Below, piece after piece: positions 12,400 through 24,000 of a DNA stretch of 64,000 nucleotides (position 1 is the first letter of the stretch; the number at the start of each line of letters is the position of its first letter). Where the stretch lies: assembly GCA_021613375.1 (NCBI GenBank), contig CM038726.1, forward strand, positions 11,974,253-12,038,252, written 5' to 3'. The translations under genes and the position numbers were made by a program. The stretch is from Megaleporinus macrocephalus. Its lineage: Eukaryota; Chordata; Actinopteri; Characiformes; Anostomidae. Under the pieces are notes generated by a model, which worked only from the letters and a program-made list of their open reading frames with translations, had not been told where the DNA came from and did not search any database.

Positions 12400-14079
12400 T
12401 GTAAACTGTAAATCTTTCATTGTGATACTGCACTGGAAAGTCTCTGGCTTTCAGGAGAAGTGATAGTGATAGGGCCGTTACAGTGAGCGAATGTACTAAG
12501 CCATGCAGAGTCTTCAGCAGAGCACCCTTAAAGACTATTCCAGACAAGAGACCTGTATGTTGACCTGTGTGTATACATTTTACTTGAGGGGGGCCCTTAC
12601 CAGGCATTTGTAGGTCAGCTCTCCTGGAAATATGATGGCATCCACTGTGCCTTTTGCTGAGGGCTGAGTTAACTGGCTGTGTGCCAGGTGTTGCTTAAAA
12701 CCCCCAGTTCCTCCTGAATGTGTTCTTCTGGTGAACGGCAATTACTTGTGGCTGTGCTGTTTGCGTCGAATTTAGAGGGACATTTACCGTACAGACAAAA
12801 GCGAGTGTCAGGAAAGGACTCTGTTTATAGTGTGCATCAAAACTGGGGTGTTAGCCGACACCAGCTCATACTTTCCAGCGAACCCGAGATAAAGCGGCCA
12901 CATAACAAGCTGACAGCGGTAGCTAGAGTATGTGAGTGATTTCAGGAAATGAAGAGGCGCAAGACTGGTGGCATTTTGGTGAAGTGATTCAGGGAGGGAG
13001 GCAGGTTGGAATCTGGTTCTTTTCTTTGCGGTCTGAGACTTTGATCCGTGTAGAGGCCTGTGAACTTCTGAACCAGTCAGCCACTTTCTGGGGGATCTGA
13101 GTCGTCATAAACATTCAGCCACACACACACATAAGAGTTTGTTCCGGTAAACAGGAGGAGCTATATTTACCCCCTGTGTAAGACACATTTGATTCCTGGT
13201 TGCCTTGGTTACATAACGAACACAGCGAACGGACCAGGAGTTGCCTGTAATTACGAAATGATTTATCTCTTAGGCTTTAATCTAGGGGATGGTTAGATCT
13301 TCCCAACGTTTTGGCTGTAGTTTGCTCCCTAGCATCTGTGACGGTTACACATCATCCGCGTGTTCCCCGTTCCCTTAGAGTCCCTCAGAAAAGAACATGG
13401 GAATGGCTAATGGGGGAAACACTTCTTTCGCACACTGCAATTTTCTGATTCTTTTTATTTGACAGCAAGAGGTGGCCCTTTTTCTCCAGTGCTCCGTACT
13501 GTATTTGCATGTGAAAGCGTTAGACTTTATCCTTGGGCACAATGGGGCTCGTGAAAGGGGCTAGAATAAGCTGGAAAAAAATCTGTTAAGGCTTAACAGA
13601 GCACACCCGTCCACCTCCAGCTCCATAGCCCCCTCCCTGTTTCCCCCACAGCACACCGCCCTTCTAGGGCAAAATACCAAGAACAGTATACTGAATATAT
13701 GGCATGCTGCAATGGCCACCTACACTTCGAAGAAGAACTAAAGAAACCATGCCATTAGACAACAACCTTTCAGTAGGTGATTTTTCACAGGAACACCTCA
13801 ACCATTTTCAACCTAACCTGCCAGAGCAGTTGCAACGTATGTATGTCAATGTTGGGCACAGTAAACCTATTATTGTAGCTTTAAAAAAATATGTCTTCCT
13901 GTCATGTGAATAGCAAGTTAATACTTAGGAAAACATAGGTATTAGTCCTGCAGGTCAACCATACAGATTTTTTTTTTTAAGTTTTGAATTTGGCTTCTTT
14001 TATGTTTCTCTCCAGGCCTGCAAACTGGTGAACAGAGATAAAAAAAAGAAAAAAGGCAAAAGCTGCTCTCAGAGGGTTG
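12400..14079. other. Unique intergenic sequence, no gene seen
   Basis: Mostly non-repetitive, moderately GC for this window. Open frames of 69-77 codons at 12,374-12,607 (minus), 12,718-12,939 and 13,704-13,913 lack splice context and recognisable homology. I leave them uncalled. Confidence 0.4.
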
Positions 14080-14290
14080 CCAGCTGTTTGACGTCATCAG
14101 TGCATTAGCCTTTAATACAGTAACGATTTGTTGTAATTAGAGGATTGGATCACGAGTCAAATATGCAAATAAGTTTGCTCTTTCAATTTCTGTCATTCGC
14201 ATTGCAATAAAGATTTACAAGTCTCGTGCATTTTCAAACATAATGAACTGTCTGTCTTATTTAAATCGAATAAAGAATTGAATAATTGCA
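14080..14290. promoter_or_regulatory. Candidate enhancer-like non-coding block
   Basis: Several exact transcription-factor consensus words fall within about 130 bases: a CRE/AP-1 type TGACGTCA at 14,090-14,097 in 'tttgacgtcatcag', a homeobox core 'gtaattagagg' near 14,135, the octamer ATGCAAAT at 14,163-14,170, and CCAAT/CEBP-like 'cattgcaata'. The block is non-repetitive and non-coding. Regulation of pik3r1, 16 kb downstream, is inference. Confidence 0.4.
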
Positions 14291-15016
14291 GTGTTGCCCC
14301 TATTTGCCAACCGTTGCCAAGGTCAGCACCTCCATACAAGCTTTAAAAAGTCTCTTGTGCATTGCATAGCTTAAACAAAATGCAATATGACATAAAAACT
14401 AGCAGTGATGCCATTGAATGTGAATTATGTGCAAACTGAATATAAACTAAAAGTCATAGTAATGTCACATAATGCAAATGATTCAAATTGTTTATAATTG
14501 TTATTGACTTGACTGGCTTTTTTAATATTTGAACCACAGCTCAAATTTGATTTCACAGTTCAACTTCCAGTCTGGAAGATCTTTATTTAATCTAAGCCTG
14601 TTACTTAATTCTACTATTTTAGCTGACCTTCTGACAATTAAATTACAATAATCCTGGTGAATTCTTCAGTATTGCACCATCTTTCTGAAAAGTAAAAATC
14701 AATATAAATACAGTGTAAATACCTTAATTACAGTGCAAATAAAAACAGACAACTGTGATTTTAAAATCCACATTGACCTGTTCTCAAATGAAAGAGGTGC
14801 GAAGTCAAGATACTGAATGATTCAAATTCAAGGTATTGATATGACAATGGCCTGGGGAATCCACTCGCTAGCTATGGGAACTGTGGACTGTGTGTGTTTT
14901 TATGTATTGTTGATTATGTATTTACTGGAAATAAAGGATGTTGTGTTCCCCAGCTAGAGAAGAATTCAGATTGTTACCACTGTAAACATATACATACATA
15001 CATACACGTTTTTTTA

Positions 15017-15019
<3 letters not shown>
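14291..15019. other. Intergenic, no gene seen
   Basis: AT-rich filler; no frames or repeats are recognised. Confidence 0.45.

Positions 15020-15091
<72 letters not shown>
15020..15091. repeat. (TA)n microsatellite
   Basis: About 36 uninterrupted TA units. The 214-codon plus-strand open frame that spans it owes part of its length to the repeat and is not a gene. Confidence 0.98.
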
Positions 15092-15095
<4 letters not shown>

Positions 15096-15109
15096 CAAAA
15101 AGAAGGTCC

Positions 15110-15620
15110 CAAACCAAACATCAAGCACATTTTGCCATCTTCCTTACCCTGCATTGCTTGTCCCTTTTTTGGAGATTCCACATTGCAGACAATAGCATGC
15201 TGGGCCCCATAGTAAATTGGCCTGTGGAGGAGAGGCGGGAGGATACAGACCCTCTGATTGGCTGTGGTCTGCCTATGCAGCTTGCAGGCTTGTGTCGTCT
15301 TAGGCACCCCCCATTTCTTTTCACGGGTGGTGTTTTGCGGGAAACTAAAAGGGAGGCCGGGAGCAAGGCTGCAATTTCTGCTGGAGAAATCACTGTCCTG
15401 TGCCCATCACCCATAGACATGTCGGCAGGGGAAAAAACTAGGTCAGCTCTCTTCTTTCTCCCTCTCTGCAGAGCGAGTGACCAGATCACTCCACCGGCCA
15501 CAAAAGGCTGCATCCTCTCAGGACTTAGGCAGCTTTGACCTCGGCTTTCTTTGTCCTTTGTTCTTCTCCCCCTGAGATGTAGCAGTCATCCACTCCTAAT
15601 ATCCACAAAAGTCTCTTTCT
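15110..15620. promoter_or_regulatory. GC-richer unique block, candidate regulatory DNA
   Basis: Composition rises sharply relative to the flanks. It contains an inverted CCAAT motif (GATTGGCTG near 15,257), a polypyrimidine tract followed by CTGCAG at about 15,446-15,470, and long overlapping open frames on both strands (130 codons minus, 214 plus). Frames open on both strands at once are expected from low stop density, and I see no family match, so I do not call a protein. Confidence 0.3.
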
Positions 15621-18456
15621 TTTGCTCTCTTCCTCTCACTCTCTCACTTTTTGTGGGTGGCTAGTTATTATCAAAGGAAAAGAATGAAAGTGCAATTGTA
15701 AACAGTTTATAATTCAGGAAAGAACAAACTACACAATGGGCCTGTTAACCATTTTTATTAACAAATGAACAATTCAAAAGGCTTTGAATGAAAATTGTGT
15801 CCATACTCCATAATTAAGATTTAACTATAATAGATGTTCTTAAAACTGACAAATAATTAATAATTTCAATAAACAAATATCTAATAATTGCAGATTGCCA
15901 AATATCTAATAATTGCAGATTACCAGATTCCATATGCTAACATGCGGTTGAGTAATAAGATGAGGGTACATGAGTCAGGTAGATATCAGATTTCTGTATG
16001 TAAACTAGTTATCCTAGATTTTTTTTTAAAGATGTTGACTTATGTAGTTTTGTAAAGTGCTGCTTGAATCTATAATGCTGGCTAACCACTAACTTTAGCT
16101 TGCATGCTTATATGACAAGCTAACTAAGCACAAGCTAAATAGTTATATTATGGTCTAGTAACACCTGTAAAAAGTACCAGTGTAGTTATCTACCTAGAAC
16201 ATTTTTACTTAACTATTCAAGTAGTTGACACTCAACTTGTGGTGAGTCATGAAATATCAAAAAAACATAAAACACTTTCTATTTTAGATTGCTGCTTATG
16301 TTATTAGTTTCTGTCTTATTTATCTGTTTAACTGCAGGTTGAGAAGCTACCATGGCTAGGCAGCTAATTGTTCAAAGGAAGATAGCGGTCACCTATCACT
16401 GAAGGTCTATATTTATCAGAAAGCTTGCAGTGCAAGGGTGCTGATTTTTGTTGCACTTATGTGTGTGTTTAACCACTAAGATTAAAAAATAAAACAAGAT
16501 CAGCATTCTCCCTCGATGAGAACTAGGTTCTGCTCTGTACAAAAGCACAAAAGCAAAACAGGTAGCTAACAGGTGAAGCATAAGGCTTCACTTTGTGTAA
16601 CAAACCATGTTGAACTGCATGAATGTTCTACCATGAAAAGCTAATACTAGTCTGATGTATGTAATCATAGATTTTTTTTGTCCTCGTCTACTGTACATTC
16701 TCCAAATCCTGCTTCTGTGTTCTCATGAACTGCTCCAAAAGCTGTTTCCACTGGTTTGGTAAAATATTTTCCCAGAAGCTCAGTGATCTACAAATCATGA
16801 CAAAGGTCCCTTTAACTCTATAAATCTAGGCCAGAGGTGGATGCAGCAGGATTTAATGGGAAAGCCTGAACATCTGGTCAAAAAGTCTTTTACCTTAATA
16901 GGTTTAAGACAGTTGCCTTTTTTTTAGCTGTACCTTTTGATAGATTATGAAAAACTCGTTTTACATTTTTGCTTTGCCATTTGTTGCCATCAAATTTAAG
17001 AGAAAAATAAAGACTCAGAATGTAAATTGAATATAAATGTTATTTTTTATGTAACAAGCTATGCACTTACACTAAACACTGTAGCAAAATGACAATGATA
17101 AATAGGCTACAAATTCGAACCCCAGCTTTGGCCCTGGGAAGTCATGTTACTGCAGTGTTTGTCTCTTCTCAGGTATTGAATCACTGGCTTATAGTTTTTT
17201 TCAAATTCAAAACTAAAATACCAGGTCTGGAGTTGTTCTGATCCTTGGGGTTTGGCCTAATAGCAGAGCAATGTTTGTACATTGCAATATTAAAGAGCTG
17301 ACAACTCATTACAGCAAAGGTGGTTCTGAGAGAGGATTTTTTAAATGAAGAGCAGAACATAACACAAATGAGCTAATGATGTATTTGCACTGATAAGTCC
17401 ACCGAATACATTAAATAGTATTTTTGATAGACATTAAATCAACACAAGGTCTGCAGAGCAGTATATTAAATGGGGTTATATGGCCCAGTAGAAGCAGGCG
17501 TGCTTCTTATTGATTTGTTTCAGAAGTTTTGGCAAAATGTGCCTTCATGTACACAAACAGTCAAACTGTGAGAAGATGCATTTTATTGATGTGTCGACAG
17601 TGTGTGCTCACAGTGCATCTGGAATTACTAATTTACTAAGGCTGTAGCTATTCACGCAAACTGCACACAGGACCCTCTACCAGAGGAGAACCATCAGATG
17701 ACTTCTGGGAACTAAAAAAAAAACTGTAAATTGTAGTTCTATATCTAAAAGAAAGCTTAGATGGGTGTTAATAAGGGGTGTAGTTCTAACTGTGACACAG
17801 ACTGCAAGTGCGCATTGTGCATAATTTGTGTTCTCATGAACATTATTCACAGAAGATTTTTATTGATTCATACATTTTGAAAGTGAGGATGTCAAACCTG
17901 TCTCCACAAACTGATATAACTTAATCCAGCAAGATGGGTTGGTCATTTAACTTGGCAAACTGGGTTAACTGTTTGATTAGAATGGAGTACATCCTTAGGT
18001 AAGCCTTGTCTAAAAACAGCATTTTGGAATCCCTGAAAATGTAATGCCCCTTACCTCATTTCCCTTAACTGAACCCATCACAGAGCATGCCAAAATGTTC
18101 TTAACACTACACTTTATTTTGTTGAATGCTCCATAATTCCAACTCTTATTTTGCACACAGCAAACTGCCAATATGACATAGTGGTATATCAGTATACTAC
18201 ACACAAATGGCCATTGCATCTTGGGTATGGAATAATGAAAACATTCTGATTTTAATTTGTACTTTGTAAACAGAATGACAGAAGGCTAATGCATGTCCTT
18301 AGCATATGTAGTGGGCACTGGACCACTGTCTACTTTTACATTTCTGTAACCATGGGAAAGCAACTTAACACAAAACTGAGGGTATGTTGCACTATTGATT
18401 TATAAGGGAAAACGCATATTGTACTGTACATATTCAGTTGATGGGGTTGGGGTTTG
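15621..18456. other. Intergenic, no gene seen
   Basis: AT-rich. A 24-bp direct duplication ('aatatctaataattgcagat' plus flank) lies at about 15,877-15,925. A tRNA-B-box-like 'attcgaacccc' near 17,114 has no matching A box or cloverleaf. Nothing else is supported. Confidence 0.5.
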
Positions 18457-19243
18457 TCATGTTGTTGATGTATTGGTGAATAAGGTACAACATTTGATGT
18501 CTATATAATATCATCATTAGAGTAGAAAAGGCTGCAGCATTCAGTTATATCTTTAAATTCAGGTGTTGCCAGTGAAGTGTTAGAGTCTTGCATGTTTTAT
18601 TCAGTGCATTTCCCTGCTGCCAAGTTGTAAACAAACAAGATAAAAGACAGTTAACAGTAGTTTGCGATTGTTGGCAACCTGACCATTACAATTACAATGA
18701 GCAAGTATCCAAGATAGCATGCATAAAACAGATAGTAACAGTTCTGAAAGCCTTTTGAGCCACTCGATTAAATTCAGACCACTGTGGAATTCCTTAAAAT
18801 GTAAACTTGAAAACAATAACATTGCAAAATAAGGTCACCTCACCCCCTCAAAGTGTGCTAGCACTATACAGTTCACTAAATGCAGTACATGTTGTACAAG
18901 TATACATAAACATGCCAGAATCAAAAAGGTTTTTATCACCATATTCAGAGATAAGTTATAATATCAAACATTCAATAAACAAATATAATAAATCATAAAG
19001 CAATTAATAATTGCAATTCTGTTATTTTCTCTAGAACTACATATTCACACAAAACCAATTTAATTGTGAAAATATTTTTTTGATAAATCGGTGCAATTCC
19101 TCTTTATGTGCAAGTTATTCAGGAAATGTTTCTGGGGAGATTCCACATAACATGATACACTCACATAAGGATAAAGGAAGGCAAAGACAAATAAGTGAGA
19201 AATCTCTGGAAAATAATCCTAGAAGTGTTAGGAATCAACTCTT
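18457..19243. repeat. 787-bp direct repeat, copy 1
   Basis: It runs from 'tcatgttgttgatgta' to 'ggaatcaactctt' and recurs at 20,309-21,099 in the same orientation at about 97% identity by eye. No terminal inverted repeats, poly(A) tail or recognisable protein are seen. A 73-codon minus-strand frame (18,601-18,822) and a plus-strand frame starting at 19,080 exist in both copies, but near-identity alone explains that. It could be an unclassified mobile element or a recent local duplication. Confidence 0.9.
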
Positions 19244-20308
19244 TTGGGTTGGGGTTTTGTTTACACATCTATGTCGCAATATTTCTGTTTTGACACCTCC
19301 AGTTACTACAGCATATTATAATGAAGCAAGGCAATCCCTCACACACAGTTGGCGCTGGTCTCCATACAACTAGAGGTAAATACTAAATTCACCCGCCGGG
19401 CATAAATGCCCATGAAAAAAGTAATCTGTCATCTAGTAAATTGCATTGCAAAAATAATAATAATTAATGTTGTTGCTAGTACTATTATTGTTGCTACTTT
19501 ATTACTGTTATTTTAGCAGCAACTAAAAAGTATTTATTGATGTGGGAATACTACCTCACAGTGTGGTAGCATTTTCAGTATGGAAGCAGTTTTAGTGGTT
19601 CTCTGCAACACTTTCTCTTGTTGCTCAATTCCAATTTGCATGAAATTGGAGCCTAAAATAACATTTCACTGTTTGTTATTTCAAACAAAGACAGTTCACA
19701 AGAACAGGCTTGTTAGGTTTATCACATTAAGTTTGCTCTGTGCCTATTTGATGGGTTAATTTGTTCTTATTTGTCATGGTTAATAGTTTCCTAGACCACC
19801 AGGCTTGAAATGATTAATTAGCCACAGTCAGAATGTACAGTGCTCCTTTAAAACATTGATTCTATTAGGAAAAGTGAGAGATTTGATCATTTTTATTTAG
19901 TAAAAGTATATTTGCAGTACTTCCCTGATGCTTAACTGATTTTCTAAGCAGTTCAAACACTATATGTGAGCTGTACCAATGTTGTTATAGTTTTTTATTG
20001 GTAATTGTTTTTAATTTTACCAATTTTTAATTTGATACACTTTTGGTAATATTTTGCCTTTTTCCCTTTTTTGTTACCTTATTTTGACCTTTTCATTTCA
20101 ATGTTTACTACTCCTTTGTTCTCTATTCTAATGCTGGGCTAATTTGCAAATGAGGGTCACTCTTTACTTTTACATTTACTTGAGTTTAAATAAAAGATTG
20201 ATTGTTAGATAAAGTAATTAATTAATCAGAAGAGATTTGTTTAATTCATTTCTCAGGCTGTTTTGCAAGACCATGATCCATTCCTGGGTGCATTGATTAG
20301 AATGCTAT
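19244..20308. other. Spacer between the two direct repeats
   Basis: 1,065 bp of AT-rich single-copy sequence with no frames or elements that I recognise. Confidence 0.5.
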
Positions 20309-21099
20309 TCATGTTGTTGATGTAATGGTGAATAAGGTACAACATTTGATGTCTATATAATATCATCATTAGAGTAAAAAAGGCTGCAGCATTCAGTTAT
20401 ATCTTTAAATTCAGGTGTTGCCAAGTGTTAGAGTCTTGCATGTTTTATTCAGTGCATTTCCCTGCTGCCAAGTTGTAAACAAACAAGATAAAAGACAGTT
20501 AACAGTAGTTTGCGATTGTTGGCGACCTGACCATTACAATTACAATGAGCAAGTATCCAAGATAGCATGCATAAAACAGATAATAACAGTTCTGAAAGCC
20601 TTTTGAGCCACTCGATTAAATTCAGACCACTGTGGAATCCCTTAAAATGTAAACATGAAAACAATAACATTGCAAAATAAGGTCACCTCACCCCCTCAAA
20701 GTGTGCTAGCACTATACAGTTCACTAAATGCAGTACATGTTGTACAAGTATACATAAACATGCCAGAATCAAAAAAGATTTTATCACCATATTCAGAGAT
20801 AAGTTATAATATCAAACATTAAATAAACAAATATAATAATAAATCATAAAGCAATTAATAATTGCAATTCTGTTATTTTCCCTAGAACTACATATTCACA
20901 CAAAACCAATTTAATTGTGAACACAGGACATATTTTTGATGAATCGGTGCAATTCCTCTTTATGTGCAAGTTATTCAGGAAATGTTTCTGGGGAGATTCC
21001 ACATAAAATGATACACTCACATAAGGATAAAGGAAGGCAAAGACAAATCAGTGAGAAATCTCTGGAAAAAAATCCTAGAAGTGTTAGGAATCAACTCTT
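20309..21099. repeat. 791-bp direct repeat, copy 2
   Basis: Same sequence as 18,457-19,243, with scattered substitutions and small indels: a 'gtgaa' loss near 20,424, an 'ataata' gain near 20,838, and an insertion of about 9 bases with loss of adjacent bases near 20,921. The flanks differ abruptly from copy 1 at both ends, which defines the unit. Confidence 0.9.
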
Positions 21100-24000
21100 C
21101 TTGCTCTGTGTTTTTCAACTGTTAATGGCATTTTGACAGATGAGTGTCTAATAGAGGAAAGAGTATGAGGTTAGGTAGCAAATGCTGTTTCCCATCTGCT
21201 GTAAACACAAACTCAAACACAAAATCACAAAAAGGTTTGTCCTACACTGCTCTGCACGCTCTACTTTTTCATCATGATTAGAGTTAAATAAACAAAGATT
21301 AGAAACAGTACATGAGCAAAAAAAACAAGAATAAACAATATTTTTCACAGAACAATGGGCCTCAAATTTGTTTTTGAGAAAGGTCCTATGAAAATGTTAG
21401 ATTCATGACATGTTCTTAGGCACAGAACGATTCTAACCTTTGTACTCTTAAGTGTGCATAAATTCTGTTCTTACCTAAAAACAAATCCCAAAAAAGGAAG
21501 CACTGGTAAATGTCAAAATTCGAAAACTGGGTATGTGGGTTTAAAGAAGAAATTTCTTCTTAGAAATGGTTGTTGAATAAAGCTCATTGTGGCAAAAAAA
21601 GGATGGAGCTTATTTGAAGGCTTCTTATTTAATAGTCCTGCAAACAGCTACCATAAAGTAACTGTTGTGCCAGTTGGTGTACTAAAGTGGAATGGATAAG
21701 TTGAATACAAAACTTGCAAACAAGTCAACTTCAGCCTTGTAGAAAAAGGAACAAGAAAACATCCAACTACTACTAAAAGAAGAATTGAAAAAGAATTTGA
21801 AATAGTTCCTTTTCTAGGAACTATGACTACAGAAATCTAACTCACTCCATGTTTCCTCTTAACCCTCATTATGTGTTATAGGCAGAGGGTAAAATGTGTT
21901 AAAACAACAGTCAACTGTAATCATCTGCCAAGTTGCCAGATTTTGTAGGTATAATTTCTTCACTACAACCTGTAGCTACCAAAATAATGGTAAGCTATGT
22001 TTAGGATGGTTTCATCTCTGACTACATCTTTATCCCTTTATCTTCAGATCTGGTAACACTTTGGAAAAAAATCGTCATGCAACACTAATACAATTATCCC
22101 CACAGATAACACACAAGTCTCCTGGATATTTGCTTTTACATTTTGAGGTTGAATGATGTCATTTTCTATTAAATATATTTTCTGAGAAATGTGTGAGTTC
22201 CTTTAATTCATAAAAAATATGAAAATATAACACAGCACTTTTAAATTGTTTTCATGACAAGGAGATTGTTAAACAGTACATTGTTAAATAACTGCTGAAA
22301 TGTTTTTTTATTTTTGTAATGATCACAGAAAAAAAATTAAAATGCAAAATTGGAAAAGCACACTACAGGTGATTGTGTTTATCACCATTGTGTGCATCCT
22401 CTAGTCTTAAAGACCACTCACTACACCCTAATGTTAGGCTCAAATATGGTATGAATGATTTTATGTTTTCAAATAACCATCCACAGAGAGTTTCTTTAAG
22501 TAAACAAAAGTGGTTCTAGTGTGGCATTTCTCCAAACTCTTTTTGGCACCTAAACTTTAAAGTGAACATGTTTTGAACCATCAGTGTTAAAACTCCACAA
22601 AAAAAGTAATAAAATAATACTCATTTTTGCCAATTACCCTATAGGATTATATTGAAACAAGTTAACACTAAGATAACAATCATTCAACATTTATAGGCTG
22701 CTAAACATTATAAATTATATTATATTGTAAGAGACTGTAAGAAGATTGTTTCATTTAAAACTGATAATATCTTGGGACACAAGAAAGTGTTTTAAGTTGG
22801 GGGTACTAACAATTACATCATGTGATGTATATCCTAAATATGTATGTTTTGATTGTTTGAATTGTTTGAATAATTTACACAATACAGAACAGATCATTCC
22901 ATGCTCGACAGATCATAGCACACATACAACACAGTTAAAGTTCTAACCAAAAGGAGAGCTAGCTTAGCTATTTTTGAGGAGCGAAATACAAGGTGAGCAG
23001 CTGGCCAACAGGAATTAGCTTGCCAACAATCCGAATACCAGAGGGTATTTCACACTCTGGCTGTATCCACCCAGAGATACCACAGACAAAAAAATCTGGT
23101 TTGGGCCATTTTCCACTGGGCCATTATTGTTCCAGCTTAACAGTGAAATCAGAAAAATACTACACTACTGGTTTAGATACTGTAAACCAGAAGATGTAAT
23201 TGTATTGAATAAAAATAAATAATAAAATGAAAATGAAATCTTCACAGAAATCATTAGTACCTTTCGGAAGCTCTAAAATGTCCTGTGGGTTCCTAGAAGA
23301 CTTTGTACACTGTGACAAAAGGCAATGTAAAGTAATGATTTTTTCTTTTCATATAGTTGTTAAGGGATTTGATGCCCAAATTGGGTTTAAAGCATTCTAT
23401 TTCTGTCATGGCCATAACCTCGGCATAGTAGTGTTTTTTACAGTATATCCCCAAAGCTATGTTGACTTTTGCTTGCTGATGGGTAATATCTCAATGTAGT
23501 TAAAGAAGGCAGTGTCCAGAATCTGTTATTGATCTTTTTTTGTACGCTCTTTGAGTACATTGTAAAAGTTGTTCTTTTGAAGGCAGACGAGGAGAGGCAC
23601 CAGAGGCATACATCATGGCTGAAGGTTGGCCTTCAGGGTGACTCATGCTTGGCCCCATACATCAATTGAGCAGATTTAATACACCACTGAAGGAGCATGT
23701 CATGAAATGCTTTCATGCAGGAATCTTTATGTTGAGAGAAAAATCTTTTGTCTAATCATATTTTAACCATTGCTATTCAGTTTCTCAGTTTCATCTAAAT
23801 CAATTGATAGGATAGTTAGACAATTTCACTCTAAACTGAAGGCTCTCACACTTCCAAACATATACAGGGTATGTGCTAAACTGCATACAGTACAGTGCAA
23901 AAGATTAATTTTCAAAATGTCCATTATGTAGAAAATGTTCATCCTGCATCAGATAAAAGGCAAAATAATATATGTTTAAAGGAGCAGTATGTTATCTCTA

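Noticed and set aside
14894..15538. 214-codon plus-strand ORF
   Set aside because: About a third of it is the TA tract, an overlapping 130-codon frame exists on the other strand, and no family is recognisable.
17100..17130. tRNA B-box-like ATTCGAACCCC
   Set aside because: No A box at the right distance and no acceptor or anticodon stem could be folded around it.
18601..18822. 73-codon ORF conserved in both 790-bp copies
   Set aside because: The copies are about 97% identical overall, so shared frames carry no evidence of selection.
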